From positions 62,001-126,000 of the forward strand of contig BEIJ01000002.1 of NCBI GenBank assembly GCA_002923375.1: DNA of 64,000 bases. Reading direction: 5' to 3'. The DNA is from a bacterium HR33 (lineage in GTDB: Bacteria > Gemmatimonadota > Gemmatimonadetes > Gemmatimonadales > GWC2-71-9). A model generated the notes under the pieces. It worked only from the letters and a program-made list of their open reading frames with translations, did no database searches and was not told where the DNA came from. The first letter of the stretch is position 1; each line of letters begins with the position of its first letter. Both the position numbers and the translations under genes were made by a program. Positions 45,862 through 53,995 of the stretch are shown here, one piece after another.

Positions 45862-47085
45862 ATGACGCGGCAGCGCAAGGGTGTCCTCGCGGTTGGGCTG
45901 GTGGTTTCAATAGCGGCTCTGGCGGCGGCCCAAGCCGCGCTTCAGGCGGCCATAGAGGATCAGCAAGTGATGGCCCCTGTGTTCGAAGTAGATCCCTTTT
46001 GGCCCAAGCCTCTTCCCAATCACTGGATCCTGGGCTCCGCGATAGGCGTTTGGGTCGACGATCAGGACCACGTTTGGGTGGTGCACCGCAGCTCGGCCAC
46101 CCTGGCCAACACCGAGCGCGGATTGGAGCTCGACCCTCCTACGGGCGAGTGTTGCGCCGGGGCGCCGCCGGTCTTGGAGTTCGATCCGGAAGGCAACCTG
46201 GTGCGAGCCTGGGGAGGGCCGGGGGAGGGATACGACTGGCCGGAGTCGAACCACGGGATTTTTGTGGACCGGGAGGGTTATGTGTGGATCGGGGGCAACG
46301 GCCCGGGGGACTCCCATGTTCTGAAGTTCACCAAAGACGGGAAGTTCGTGGCGCAGTTCGGGCGGCCCGGTGCGCGGCAGGGGCCTCCCGACGCCCAGGG
46401 CAGGCCGACCTACAGGCCCAATTCCCACGATCGGGAGAGCTTTGGAAGGGTCGCCAAGATCTTCGTGGATCCCGAGGGCAGAGAGGCGTATCTGGCCGAC
46501 GGTTATCTCAACCGCAGAGTGGCGGTGATCGACGCCAATTCGGGAGCGATGAATCGATACTGGGGAGCCTACGGCAACCCGCCGGACGACAACTACGTCT
46601 ATCCGCCGCGGGGTCCGGATGCTCCTCCCTCCCAGCAATTCCGCAGCCCGGTGCACTGTGCCGATTTGTCCAACGACGGGTTGCTCTATGTGTGCGATAG
46701 GCAGAGCAACCGTATCCAGGTGTTCACCAAGGAAGGAAAGTTTGTAAAGGAAGCCTTCATAGCTCCCGCGAGCCTGGGAGAGGGTTCCACCTGGGACGTG
46801 GCCTTCTCCCGCGATCCCGAGCAGCGGTATCTCTTTCTTGCCGACGGGCGCAACCAGAAAGTTCGGATTCTCCTTCGGGAAACGCTTCAGGAAATTACCA
46901 ACTTCGGCGACGGAGGGAGGCAGCCGGGTCAGTTCTTTGGGGTTCACAGTATCGCCACCGACTCCAAGGGGAACATCTACACCACGGAGACCTACGAGGG
47001 GAAGCGGGTTCAGAAGTTCGTTTACAAGGGGATGGGTCGGGTAAGCCGCACGCAGGGTGTGCCTTGGCCCCGGAGCGGGCGGTAG
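45862..47085 (+). CDS. Secreted NHL-repeat protein (6-bladed propeller)
   Basis: ATG 45862 behind AAGGAG gives 407 residues with a signal peptide (1-24). NHL-type repeats include NHGIFVDREGYVWIGGNGPG, HVLKFTKDGKFVAQFGRPG and SIATDSKGNIYTTETYEGK. A conserved start VDPFWPKPLPNHWILGSAIG is typical of a family of secreted propellers in soil bacteria. The function is unknown; binding or lyase activity are possibilities. A hairpin overlaps the stop codon. Confidence 0.87.
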   Translation: MTRQRKGVLAVGLVVSIAALAAAQAALQAAIEDQQVMAPVFEVDPFWPKPLPNHWILGSAIGVWVDDQDHVWVVHRSSATLANTERGLELDPPTGECCAGAPPVLEFDPEGNLVRAWGGPGEGYDWPESNHGIFVDREGYVWIGGNGPGDSHVLKFTKDGKFVAQFGRPGARQGPPDAQGRPTYRPNSHDRESFGRVAKIFVDPEGREAYLADGYLNRRVAVIDANSGAMNRYWGAYGNPPDDNYVYPPRGPDAPPSQQFRSPVHCADLSNDGLLYVCDRQSNRIQVFTKEGKFVKEAFIAPASLGEGSTWDVAFSRDPEQRYLFLADGRNQKVRILLRETLQEITNFGDGGRQPGQFFGVHSIATDSKGNIYTTETYEGKRVQKFVYKGMGRVSRTQGVPWPRSGR

Positions 47086-47096
47086 CGCGCCCGCTC
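47073..47096. terminator. Hairpin overlapping the stop codon between convergent genes
   Basis: GAGCGGGCG (47073-47081) pairs with CGCCCGCTC (47088-47096). The stop TAG 47083-47085 lies in the loop. No T-run is seen, so it may act mainly as an mRNA end barrier. Confidence 0.5.
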
Positions 47097-47112
47097 GGGG
47101 AGAGATCGGGGC

Positions 47113-49011
47113 CTAGCAGGACTGGCAGTTGTGGTTGTTCTTGGAGCCTAGGCGTTCCAGCAGCGCTACCGTTTCGGGATAGGGAGGCACCCGCTGCACC
47201 GGTCCGTTAGCCATATCGGCGGTGGTCTGTCCCCGTCGGCTTACGGCCGTCACGTCGGCTCCTTTCGAGACCAGGTAGAGAATGAGCTCGTTGTCTCCTC
47301 TTGCTGCGGCGTGATGGAGGGGAGTGTAACCGTTGTGGTCTCGCTGATTGACATCTGCGCCGAGTTCCTCGACCAGGTACTTCACCGCGGGCAGCCACCC
47401 GCCGGGCACGTGCCGGTGCGCGTTTCCGGCGTACCCCTCGCCGTAACCCACTCCTGAGGCTGCGTGAATGGGCCAAACCCCGGGTCCTCCTACCGGTACG
47501 GGTGGAAGCCCTGACGGGTCCGGTTCTTCCGCGTTGCGCCGTCTCCTCCTTTCCGGAGGTTTCTTGGTAGGTATGTGGGGGTCTGCCCCGTAGGCTACGA
47601 GAAGTCTCATGGCTTCCACGTCGGTAGCGTACGCCGCGCGCCAAAAGGGCGTCGCCCCCTGGGTATCGACTCCCAGAAGGTCGAAGGTGTAGGACATGTA
47701 CCACAGGTGTTGCTTCAGTCTCACGTTGGGGTCGGCGCCCGCATCTAGCAGTGCTCTCATCAGCTCCAGATAGTTCGTTTTCTGCTGGAGGTAGGCTTGC
47801 TGTTGGGGGTAGCGCGCCTTAGGGGCCCATTGGGTGTTGATCGCGGCGTACAGCGGGGTAGCACCGGCGTCGCTCGCCAGGTTGGGGTCGGCTCCCCGCT
47901 CCAGGAGTATCATGGCCAGATCGAAGTGGCCGTTGATGACGGCCATCAGCAAGGGGCTGGTGTTGTCTCCGCTCGTCTGGTTGATATCCGCGCCCGCGTC
48001 GAGCAGTGCCAGCGCGCTCTCGGCATGTCCCTCCCGTACTGCGTGCAGCAGCGCGGTTAGCCCGCCTTGCCGGCCCACCAACGCGGCGTAGCTGTCGTCC
48101 GCATCTTCTGCCGGCGCGGGTCTCTGGCCACCCTGCTGCTGGCCTTGGGGCTGATAGCCCGCTCCCGTTCTCCGGTCGGAGTGTGGGCGTTGGGTGGAGT
48201 CGGCGTCGGGGCCCAGCTCGGAGCGGTACGCGGCCTGAGCGCGGATTCGCTGCGGGGTCTGATCGGGAGCATCTCGAGGCGACCGCATTGCGGCCAGCAC
48301 GGCCGCCTGTACCTGGCTCGGGCTAGGGCGCCAAGATTCTCCCTGCGAGCGCGCTTCCCTTCGGAAGCTCGCCAGCATCTCGTCCCTGCGCCGGGCTGCA
48401 GCTCGGTCCTCCGCGGCGAGCTGGACCAACTCCACGACTTTGGTGGAGATGGAAACGTCGGCTCCTCTTTGGGCGAGCACCCGCACGACGGCCGCGCGGT
48501 TGGCGGAGGCGGCCCACATCAGGGGTGTTTGGCCCCACACCAACTCTCGGGCATCGATCTCCGCCCCGTGGTCCAGGAGCGCTTCTACCGCTTCGACGTT
48601 TCCCGAGCGCGCCGCAAAGTGAAGGGGCGTGGCTCCCCCGGTTGTACTCCGCGCGTTCGGGTCTGCTCCGGCGTCGAGCAGCTGCTTGACCACGGCCGCG
48701 TGACCCTCTCTGCTCGCAAGGTGTAGCGGTGTGTACCGTCCGATTCGGGTACCGGCATCGACCTTGGCTCCCGCTCTCAAAAGGATGTCGCCGAGCTTCG
48801 TGTCGCCCAGGACGGCGGCCCAATGAAGGGCGGTCATCCCGTCTTTTTGGGGTTGGTTCACGTCGGCGCCCTTTTTCAGGAGCGCTTGGACCGTTTCCCG
48901 GTCGCCCCGCTGCGCCGCGTCGGCTACCGGGGACTCCGATCCCGCCGCGGCGCAAAGCAACAGCAGAGCGAGCAGGGGTAAGAGGCTATGCTTTGAACGA
49001 AAAGTCTCCAT
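47113..49011 (-). CDS. Secreted ankyrin-repeat protein
   Basis: The protein has 632 residues with a signal peptide (1-26). Ankyrin repeats occur in two blocks: residues 30-190 (GMTALHWAAVLGDTKLGDIL, YTPLHLASREGHAAVVKQLL, ATPLHFAARSGNVEAVEALL) and about 310-625. A charged, Gln-rich linker (about 195-305) lies between. The start overlaps the end of the upstream DUF1552 gene by 26 bp, showing tight coupling. Partners are unknown; the same DUF1592-DUF1552-ankyrin order is common in soil bacteria. The C terminus ends NNHNCQSC. Confidence 0.9.
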   Translation of the reverse strand: METFRSKHSLLPLLALLLLCAAAGSESPVADAAQRGDRETVQALLKKGADVNQPQKDGMTALHWAAVLGDTKLGDILLRAGAKVDAGTRIGRYTPLHLASREGHAAVVKQLLDAGADPNARSTTGGATPLHFAARSGNVEAVEALLDHGAEIDARELVWGQTPLMWAASANRAAVVRVLAQRGADVSISTKVVELVQLAAEDRAAARRRDEMLASFRREARSQGESWRPSPSQVQAAVLAAMRSPRDAPDQTPQRIRAQAAYRSELGPDADSTQRPHSDRRTGAGYQPQGQQQGGQRPAPAEDADDSYAALVGRQGGLTALLHAVREGHAESALALLDAGADINQTSGDNTSPLLMAVINGHFDLAMILLERGADPNLASDAGATPLYAAINTQWAPKARYPQQQAYLQQKTNYLELMRALLDAGADPNVRLKQHLWYMSYTFDLLGVDTQGATPFWRAAYATDVEAMRLLVAYGADPHIPTKKPPERRRRRNAEEPDPSGLPPVPVGGPGVWPIHAASGVGYGEGYAGNAHRHVPGGWLPAVKYLVEELGADVNQRDHNGYTPLHHAAARGDNELILYLVSKGADVTAVSRRGQTTADMANGPVQRVPPYPETVALLERLGSKNNHNCQSC

Positions 49012-50377
49012 TGCTGTCCCCGAAGTTGGCCAGGTCGTCGAGTCCCAGTTGGTGGAGCAGACTCAGCATGACGTTCGCCATGGGAGTGCCGTCGGGCGCT
49101 TTTAGGTGGAGGTTGCCTCTCAGTCTCCCGTTGGCCTTTCCCACCAGAAAGAGCGGGCATCGGCGGTGGTTGTGGAGGTTGCCGTCCGCCATGGGCGAGC
49201 CGTAGATGATGAGGGTTTTATCCAGCAGGCTGGCGTCGCCTTCCATGGTGTTCTTGAGTTTTTCCAGGAAATAGGGGAGCATGCTCACGTGGTAGCGGTT
49301 GATCTTGAAGAAGTCCAAGATCGCATCGGGGTTGCCGCCGTGGTGAGAGGCCGGGTGGAACGGCTTGTCTGTACCGCTTTCCGGGTAGACTCTGGCGGAG
49401 GAGTCTCTTCCCATCTTGAATGAAAAAACTCTGGTGGTATCCGAGGCAAAGGCGAGCACCTGGAGGTCGAACATCAGCTGCACGTGTTCCTCGAAGGAGT
49501 CGGGGACGCCCGCCGGGGCTTCCGGCAGTTCCCGGGGTTCCCCGCTCAAGTTCTGGGCTTCTACGCGCTGTATGCGACGCTCGACCTCGCGGATATTCTC
49601 CAGGTATTGATCTATCCGTGCCCGATCCGCGGGCCCAAGCTCTCGCTTGAGGCTGCTAACGCGCCCGGCTATCCAATCCAGGATGCTCCGGTTGGTCCGC
49701 CTCAGCAGCGCCCGCTCTTCTTCGGTGCGCCCCACTCCGAATAGCTGTTCGAATGCGACTCGGGGGTCGCGGATCATGGGCAGAGGTTCCGTAGGGGACG
49801 CCCAGCTGATGGTGTCGGTGTAAACGCAGGTATACCCGTAAGCGCAGCCTCCCGACTGGTTGATGTTTTCGATGCAGAGTTGCATCGACGGGATCGGGGT
49901 GTCCTGTCCGAAGCGCTGCGCGTAGAGCTGATCCATCGATGTGCCCACGTAAACGTCGGAGCCCTCGGTCTGTTTGGGATGGGCTTGAGTGAGGAACACT
50001 GCGCTGGAGCGGAAGTGGTCGCCTCCGATCTCAGAAGGAGACTGAGCTTCGGCCATTCTTACGTCGGTGTTGCTCACGATCGTAAGGTAGTCCCGGAACG
50101 GTTCCAGCGGCTTGAGGGCGGTGGGGCTCAGATCGAAGTCGCTCCCCGTGGCTGCGGGTGCCCAGAGGTTTTGCTTTGCCCCCCACTCGCTGCACCCCGC
50201 GGCCCCATGCACCATCTCTATGCATACCAGCCTGGTCCGGTCGATAGCGGGAGCTATGGACGCCCACAGCCGGCGGGCTGGGATCATTGCGTCCAGAAGC
50301 GGGAGTCCGATGGTAATCCCGCCCAAACCGCGGAGGAAAGTCCGTCGGGGTATGTGTTTTCCGGTGATCAGCTGCAT
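48986..50377 (-). CDS. DUF1552 family protein, Tat signal
   Basis: ATG 50377 behind AGGAG gives 463 residues. The N terminus has a Tat signal (IPRRTFLRGLGGITIGLPLLD). The DUF1552 body is recognised by GGDHFRSSAVFLTQAHPK, SMQLCIENINQSGGCAYGYT and HGGNPDAILDFFKINRYHVS. It is exported folded, probably with a cofactor. Partner DUF1592 proteins carry heme, so a joint redox role is likely but unproven. It lies 20 bp after the DUF1592 gene and overlaps the ankyrin gene. Confidence 0.92.
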   Translation of the reverse strand: MQLITGKHIPRRTFLRGLGGITIGLPLLDAMIPARRLWASIAPAIDRTRLVCIEMVHGAAGCSEWGAKQNLWAPAATGSDFDLSPTALKPLEPFRDYLTIVSNTDVRMAEAQSPSEIGGDHFRSSAVFLTQAHPKQTEGSDVYVGTSMDQLYAQRFGQDTPIPSMQLCIENINQSGGCAYGYTCVYTDTISWASPTEPLPMIRDPRVAFEQLFGVGRTEEERALLRRTNRSILDWIAGRVSSLKRELGPADRARIDQYLENIREVERRIQRVEAQNLSGEPRELPEAPAGVPDSFEEHVQLMFDLQVLAFASDTTRVFSFKMGRDSSARVYPESGTDKPFHPASHHGGNPDAILDFFKINRYHVSMLPYFLEKLKNTMEGDASLLDKTLIIYGSPMADGNLHNHRRCPLFLVGKANGRLRGNLHLKAPDGTPMANVMLSLLHQLGLDDLANFGDSNGDFSFKA

Positions 50378-50397
50378 CTTGCCGAATCTCCTGGGTG

Positions 50398-52839
50398 TCA
50401 GGGTTCTTGCTCGTCGGCCGCCTGCTCCAGCCGCTTCATCTGGAAGGGAGCGCTGTGTACCACTCCCAGTATGAAAGCCGACATGCGGTATCCTTGGGAT
50501 TCCGCCTGCCGGACGATGGCGCGCACCGTGGGCATGTCGTAGTACTCGACTCTGCGTCCTATGGCATAGGCGAGCAAATTGGAGGTGAAGGTTCTCAGCA
50601 GAGGAATCGGGCGCTTCAACAACGCTCGCCGTAAGTCCTCCGGTGTTTCTACCGGAGTGCCGTCGTACATCTCGCCTCTGGTGTCCAAAGGCATTCCGTT
50701 TTCCTTGATTCTCCAGCGACCGGTGACGTCGAAGTTGTCCAGGGCCAATCCTATGGGATCCATGAACTGGTGGCACGAGCGGCAAACCGGGTTGGAGCGG
50801 TGCAGTTCCATCCGCTCCCGGGTGGTAAGGAATCTTCCTTCCTTGGCTTCTTCGGTCTCTTCCAGGTCTGGCACTCCCGGAGGGGGCGGTGGGGGCGGCG
50901 TCCCCAAAAGGACTTCCATGACCCACTTACCCCTCAAAACCGGGGAGGTGCGGTTCGCGTGGGACGTGAGGGTGAGAATGCTGCCATGGCCGAATATCCC
51001 ACGGCGCTTGTCGTCCGGGTACGTCACCCGGCGGAATCGCTCTCCTGCGACCCCTTTGATTCCGTAGTGCCGTGCCAGTCGCTCGTTCAGAAAGGTGTAG
51101 TCGGCGGTGAAGAACTCCATGACACTGCGATCCTCGCGCACCAAGTTGTAGAAGAAAAGCTCCGTTTCCCGCCGCATGTCGTCCGCCAGCTGCTGGTAGA
51201 AGTCCGGATATTGCAGCCGGTCGGGATGGACCTTGTCCAGGTCCTGCAACCTCAGCCACTGAGCTGCGAACCTCGTTGCTAGAGCCTCAGCCCGGGGATC
51301 GGCCAGCATTCGGCGCACCTGGCGGTCCAGGACGGGTCGCTTGGAGAGTTCGCCTCGGGTGGCTAGCCTGACTAGTTCGTCGTCGGGCGGAGTACCCCAC
51401 AGGAAGAACGACAGTCTCGAAGCAAGGTCGAAGTCGCTGATCCTGTAATTCCCTCCGGGGCGCGCCGTGGCCGGTACCCGCTCGATTCGGAACACGAAAT
51501 CAGGGCTGGCCAGGATCGCCTGAAGAGCCGTTCTGATACCCAGCTCGAATCCCCCCTCTCTTTCCCCCGCCCGGTAAAACGCCATCAACTCTTCCACATC
51601 GGCCTGCTGCAGCGGCCGCCGGAAGGCTTTGTTCCCCAGTCTGGTGACAATTTCCCTAGCGCAGCCCTCGGCATCGTCGGAAGAGGAAGGCTTGCAGGAA
51701 AAGATTCGCTTCCGGCTAGGAGTCTCCGATACTCCGGCGACGTTATGAGGACCCGTGATTACAAGGTCCTTGAGGTGCGCCAGGGCGGTGATCCCGTAGC
51801 CGTCAACCCCTATCTGGCGATCTACCAGGGACCACTCGTGCGGTGAGAGGAGATCTTCCACCGGCCCCTCGAAGGTGCGGATAAACGCCGCGGTCACCCG
51901 TTGAGGGCCGGCGCGCACAAAGATCGGCTCGGTCTCCATGTTCACGCCGTTGGGATCGGAGACGTGCATCCAGCGGTCCACCCACAGGACCGCTACCGGC
52001 TCGCCGTTGATGGAGAGCTCGAGTTGTTCGTTCCTCGCCGTGGCGCCGTAGAAGCCGCCCGTCGTAGTGTGCTCGAAAGCGAACTTGAAAATGTACTCTC
52101 CGTCCGCCGGGAAATTGTGAACCACGGAAATCCCGCCGCGCGTTCCCTCGGGCGCTCCGTTCACCCGATCCCATTGGGACACGTATCCCGAGTTCGTGTA
52201 AGTGACCGACGTAGGAGTCGCCTTAGCATCGCCTACGGCGAGCCGACTGATCTCCGCCGCCGCTTTTAGGTAGGCGTCCAGCAGCGTCGGTGATAGCATC
52301 TGGACGTCCGCTATGTTGTCAAAATTGGCGCTCTTGGTATCCAGCGGCAAATAGTCCCCCGCGTCGACATCCAGGTCCAAAAGGTCTTTGATGGCTCTTT
52401 CGTACTCCGCTCGGTTAAGGCGCTGGAAGACGCGGGTACCCGGGTTGGGGCTGGCGGCTGCCGCAGAGTCGATGCGGCGCTCCAGTTCCTGGGCGAGCAG
52501 GGTAAGAGTATCTCCTCCCGGCCGCGGCAAGCCGGGAGGCGGCATCATGCCAGCTCGCAGCTTGCGGATCATCTTTTCCGCGGCTTCGGCAAGTTCGGGA
52601 GCGCGCGCTACGTCGAAGCCCGCGAGGGACAAATTTCCGGTAAGCGCCACGTCGTTGTGGCAGATGACACAGATGCGCTGTACCACTGCGGTGAGAGCTG
52701 CTGCGGCGGTATCGGTCTGGTGGAGGTACGGGGTGGCAGGCCGGGCGAGAAGGTCGCCGCCCTGCGGAGGACTCCGGTAGTCCAGAACGGCCAAGCCCAA
52801 ACCAGCCAAGAAAAGCGCACCGCAGGCAACGGATTTCAT
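50398..52839 (-). CDS. DUF1592/DUF1588/DUF1587/DUF1585 multi-domain cytochrome-like protein
   Basis: The protein has 813 residues with an N-terminal export signal. A c-type heme motif CVICH (Cys57, Cys60, His61) starts the PSCyt1-like part. FQRLNRAEYERAIKDLLDLD near 140 marks DUF1587. A carbohydrate-binding-like segment (about 215-330) follows. FRRPLQQADVEELMAFY marks DUF1595, SFFLWGTPPDDELV marks DUF1592, TSHANRTSPVLRGKWVMEVL marks DUF1588 and RVEYYDMPTVRAIVR the DUF1585 end. This is the full known order. It is first in an operon with DUF1552 and ankyrin genes. Oxidation of a polymer-derived substrate is suspected. Confidence 0.93.
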   Translation of the reverse strand: MKSVACGALFLAGLGLAVLDYRSPPQGGDLLARPATPYLHQTDTAAAALTAVVQRICVICHNDVALTGNLSLAGFDVARAPELAEAAEKMIRKLRAGMMPPPGLPRPGGDTLTLLAQELERRIDSAAAASPNPGTRVFQRLNRAEYERAIKDLLDLDVDAGDYLPLDTKSANFDNIADVQMLSPTLLDAYLKAAAEISRLAVGDAKATPTSVTYTNSGYVSQWDRVNGAPEGTRGGISVVHNFPADGEYIFKFAFEHTTTGGFYGATARNEQLELSINGEPVAVLWVDRWMHVSDPNGVNMETEPIFVRAGPQRVTAAFIRTFEGPVEDLLSPHEWSLVDRQIGVDGYGITALAHLKDLVITGPHNVAGVSETPSRKRIFSCKPSSSDDAEGCAREIVTRLGNKAFRRPLQQADVEELMAFYRAGEREGGFELGIRTALQAILASPDFVFRIERVPATARPGGNYRISDFDLASRLSFFLWGTPPDDELVRLATRGELSKRPVLDRQVRRMLADPRAEALATRFAAQWLRLQDLDKVHPDRLQYPDFYQQLADDMRRETELFFYNLVREDRSVMEFFTADYTFLNERLARHYGIKGVAGERFRRVTYPDDKRRGIFGHGSILTLTSHANRTSPVLRGKWVMEVLLGTPPPPPPPGVPDLEETEEAKEGRFLTTRERMELHRSNPVCRSCHQFMDPIGLALDNFDVTGRWRIKENGMPLDTRGEMYDGTPVETPEDLRRALLKRPIPLLRTFTSNLLAYAIGRRVEYYDMPTVRAIVRQAESQGYRMSAFILGVVHSAPFQMKRLEQAADEQEP

Positions 52840-52918
52840 GCGCGACTCCCGAGTGGATTGGCTGCGCTAACTTACGCTCCGCCGCACGGGTCGGCAACCT
52901 TCAATGCAGGTGGCCCCT

Positions 52919-53785
52919 TCAGCGGCGGTCACCGGAGGCCGCTGCAATGGCCGCTCGAATCGCCTTGACGGTCTGCTCCACCCGGAACTGCATCAGCTTT
53001 CTGCCCACCTCGACGGTCCTTTCCTTGGGTGCGATGCTCAGACCGTTGATACTCGCTTTGCCCGCCTTCACCCGTTGTTCGTACCGTACTATGGTCGGGT
53101 CGACCGTCATCATCAGGGCGGTGATGTAGTAATTGTCGTGCACTCCGTCGTTGGACGGCTCCACTATTCCCAGCTCCTTTTCCATGTAGTTCTGCACCGC
53201 CTCGTAGTTGTAGAACTCGGGGATGTAGAACGCCATGGTCTCGCCCCAGCGCTGGTTCTGGCGCTGCGCGACGGCCGCCATACCTCTCTGGTTACCACCG
53301 CTGTCTCCGATGTAAATGATATGCCTGAACCCGTGCGCCTTGAGGCTGCTGCCGATGTCGTCCAAGAGGCGTTCGAAGGTCTCCTGGCTGACACTTATGG
53401 TACCCGGATAGCGCATGTGACCCGTCGGTGGATCGATGTTCCCTTCCGGAACGAACTTCACGATGGGGGCACAGAGGGCGTTGCCGAGAGCCCGGGCAAT
53501 GGCTTCACAGGCTCCTTGAAGGATGTAATTGTGCTTGCCCGTGGCCACGTAAGGGCCGTTCTGTTCGATTCCTCCGGTGGGGATTATGACGGTGGTCTTG
53601 CCGGCGGCTATGGCGTCTCGCACCTCCATCCAGGTGAGCTCCTCGATCCACACCGAGTTCAACGCCTCGATCGGCCGCGGAGCTTTGAGTTCGTCTTCGA
53701 TCTGCCGCTCCTGCTGCGCACCGGCGCGTGCGGTGGCCGCAATCAGCAGCGCTGCGATCGATCCGACTAGCCGCATACTCTTCAT
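52919..53785 (-). CDS. Creatininase-family protein, secreted, altered metal site
   Basis: ATG 53785 behind GAGAGGTG gives 288 residues with a signal peptide (1-23). The creatininase fold shows IIPTGGIEQNGPYVATGKHN near residue 65, PPTGHMRYPGTISVSQETF near residue 115 and IIYIGDSGGNQRG near residue 150. Compared with the usual GSTEQHGPHLP motif, the first His is Asn and the next Asp position is His. A Glu in the PEHxGFPGT region is Gly. A large secreted subgroup shares these changes, so it may bind another metal set or substrate. It is probably an amidohydrolase acting on a cyclic amide. Confidence 0.85.
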   Translation of the reverse strand: MKSMRLVGSIAALLIAATARAGAQQERQIEDELKAPRPIEALNSVWIEELTWMEVRDAIAAGKTTVIIPTGGIEQNGPYVATGKHNYILQGACEAIARALGNALCAPIVKFVPEGNIDPPTGHMRYPGTISVSQETFERLLDDIGSSLKAHGFRHIIYIGDSGGNQRGMAAVAQRQNQRWGETMAFYIPEFYNYEAVQNYMEKELGIVEPSNDGVHDNYYITALMMTVDPTIVRYEQRVKAGKASINGLSIAPKERTVEVGRKLMQFRVEQTVKAIRAAIAAASGDRR

Positions 53786-53995
53786 GGTCGCACCTCTCGG
53801 CGAACAGTTTCCGGTCAAATTTCCCGCGGGCAAGCGCAGCAGACTCCGCTTTCCGCGGCGCCGAAAAGCCGGTGGCTACATCACCATGCTGAACTGCCTA
53901 TGCGCCAGGATTTCCGGGCTGGATCCGTGCATGGCGGCCCGCAGTTTCTCGACTCCCCACAAACTATGGGCGGGCCGGCAGGCTGCAAGAGCGCT

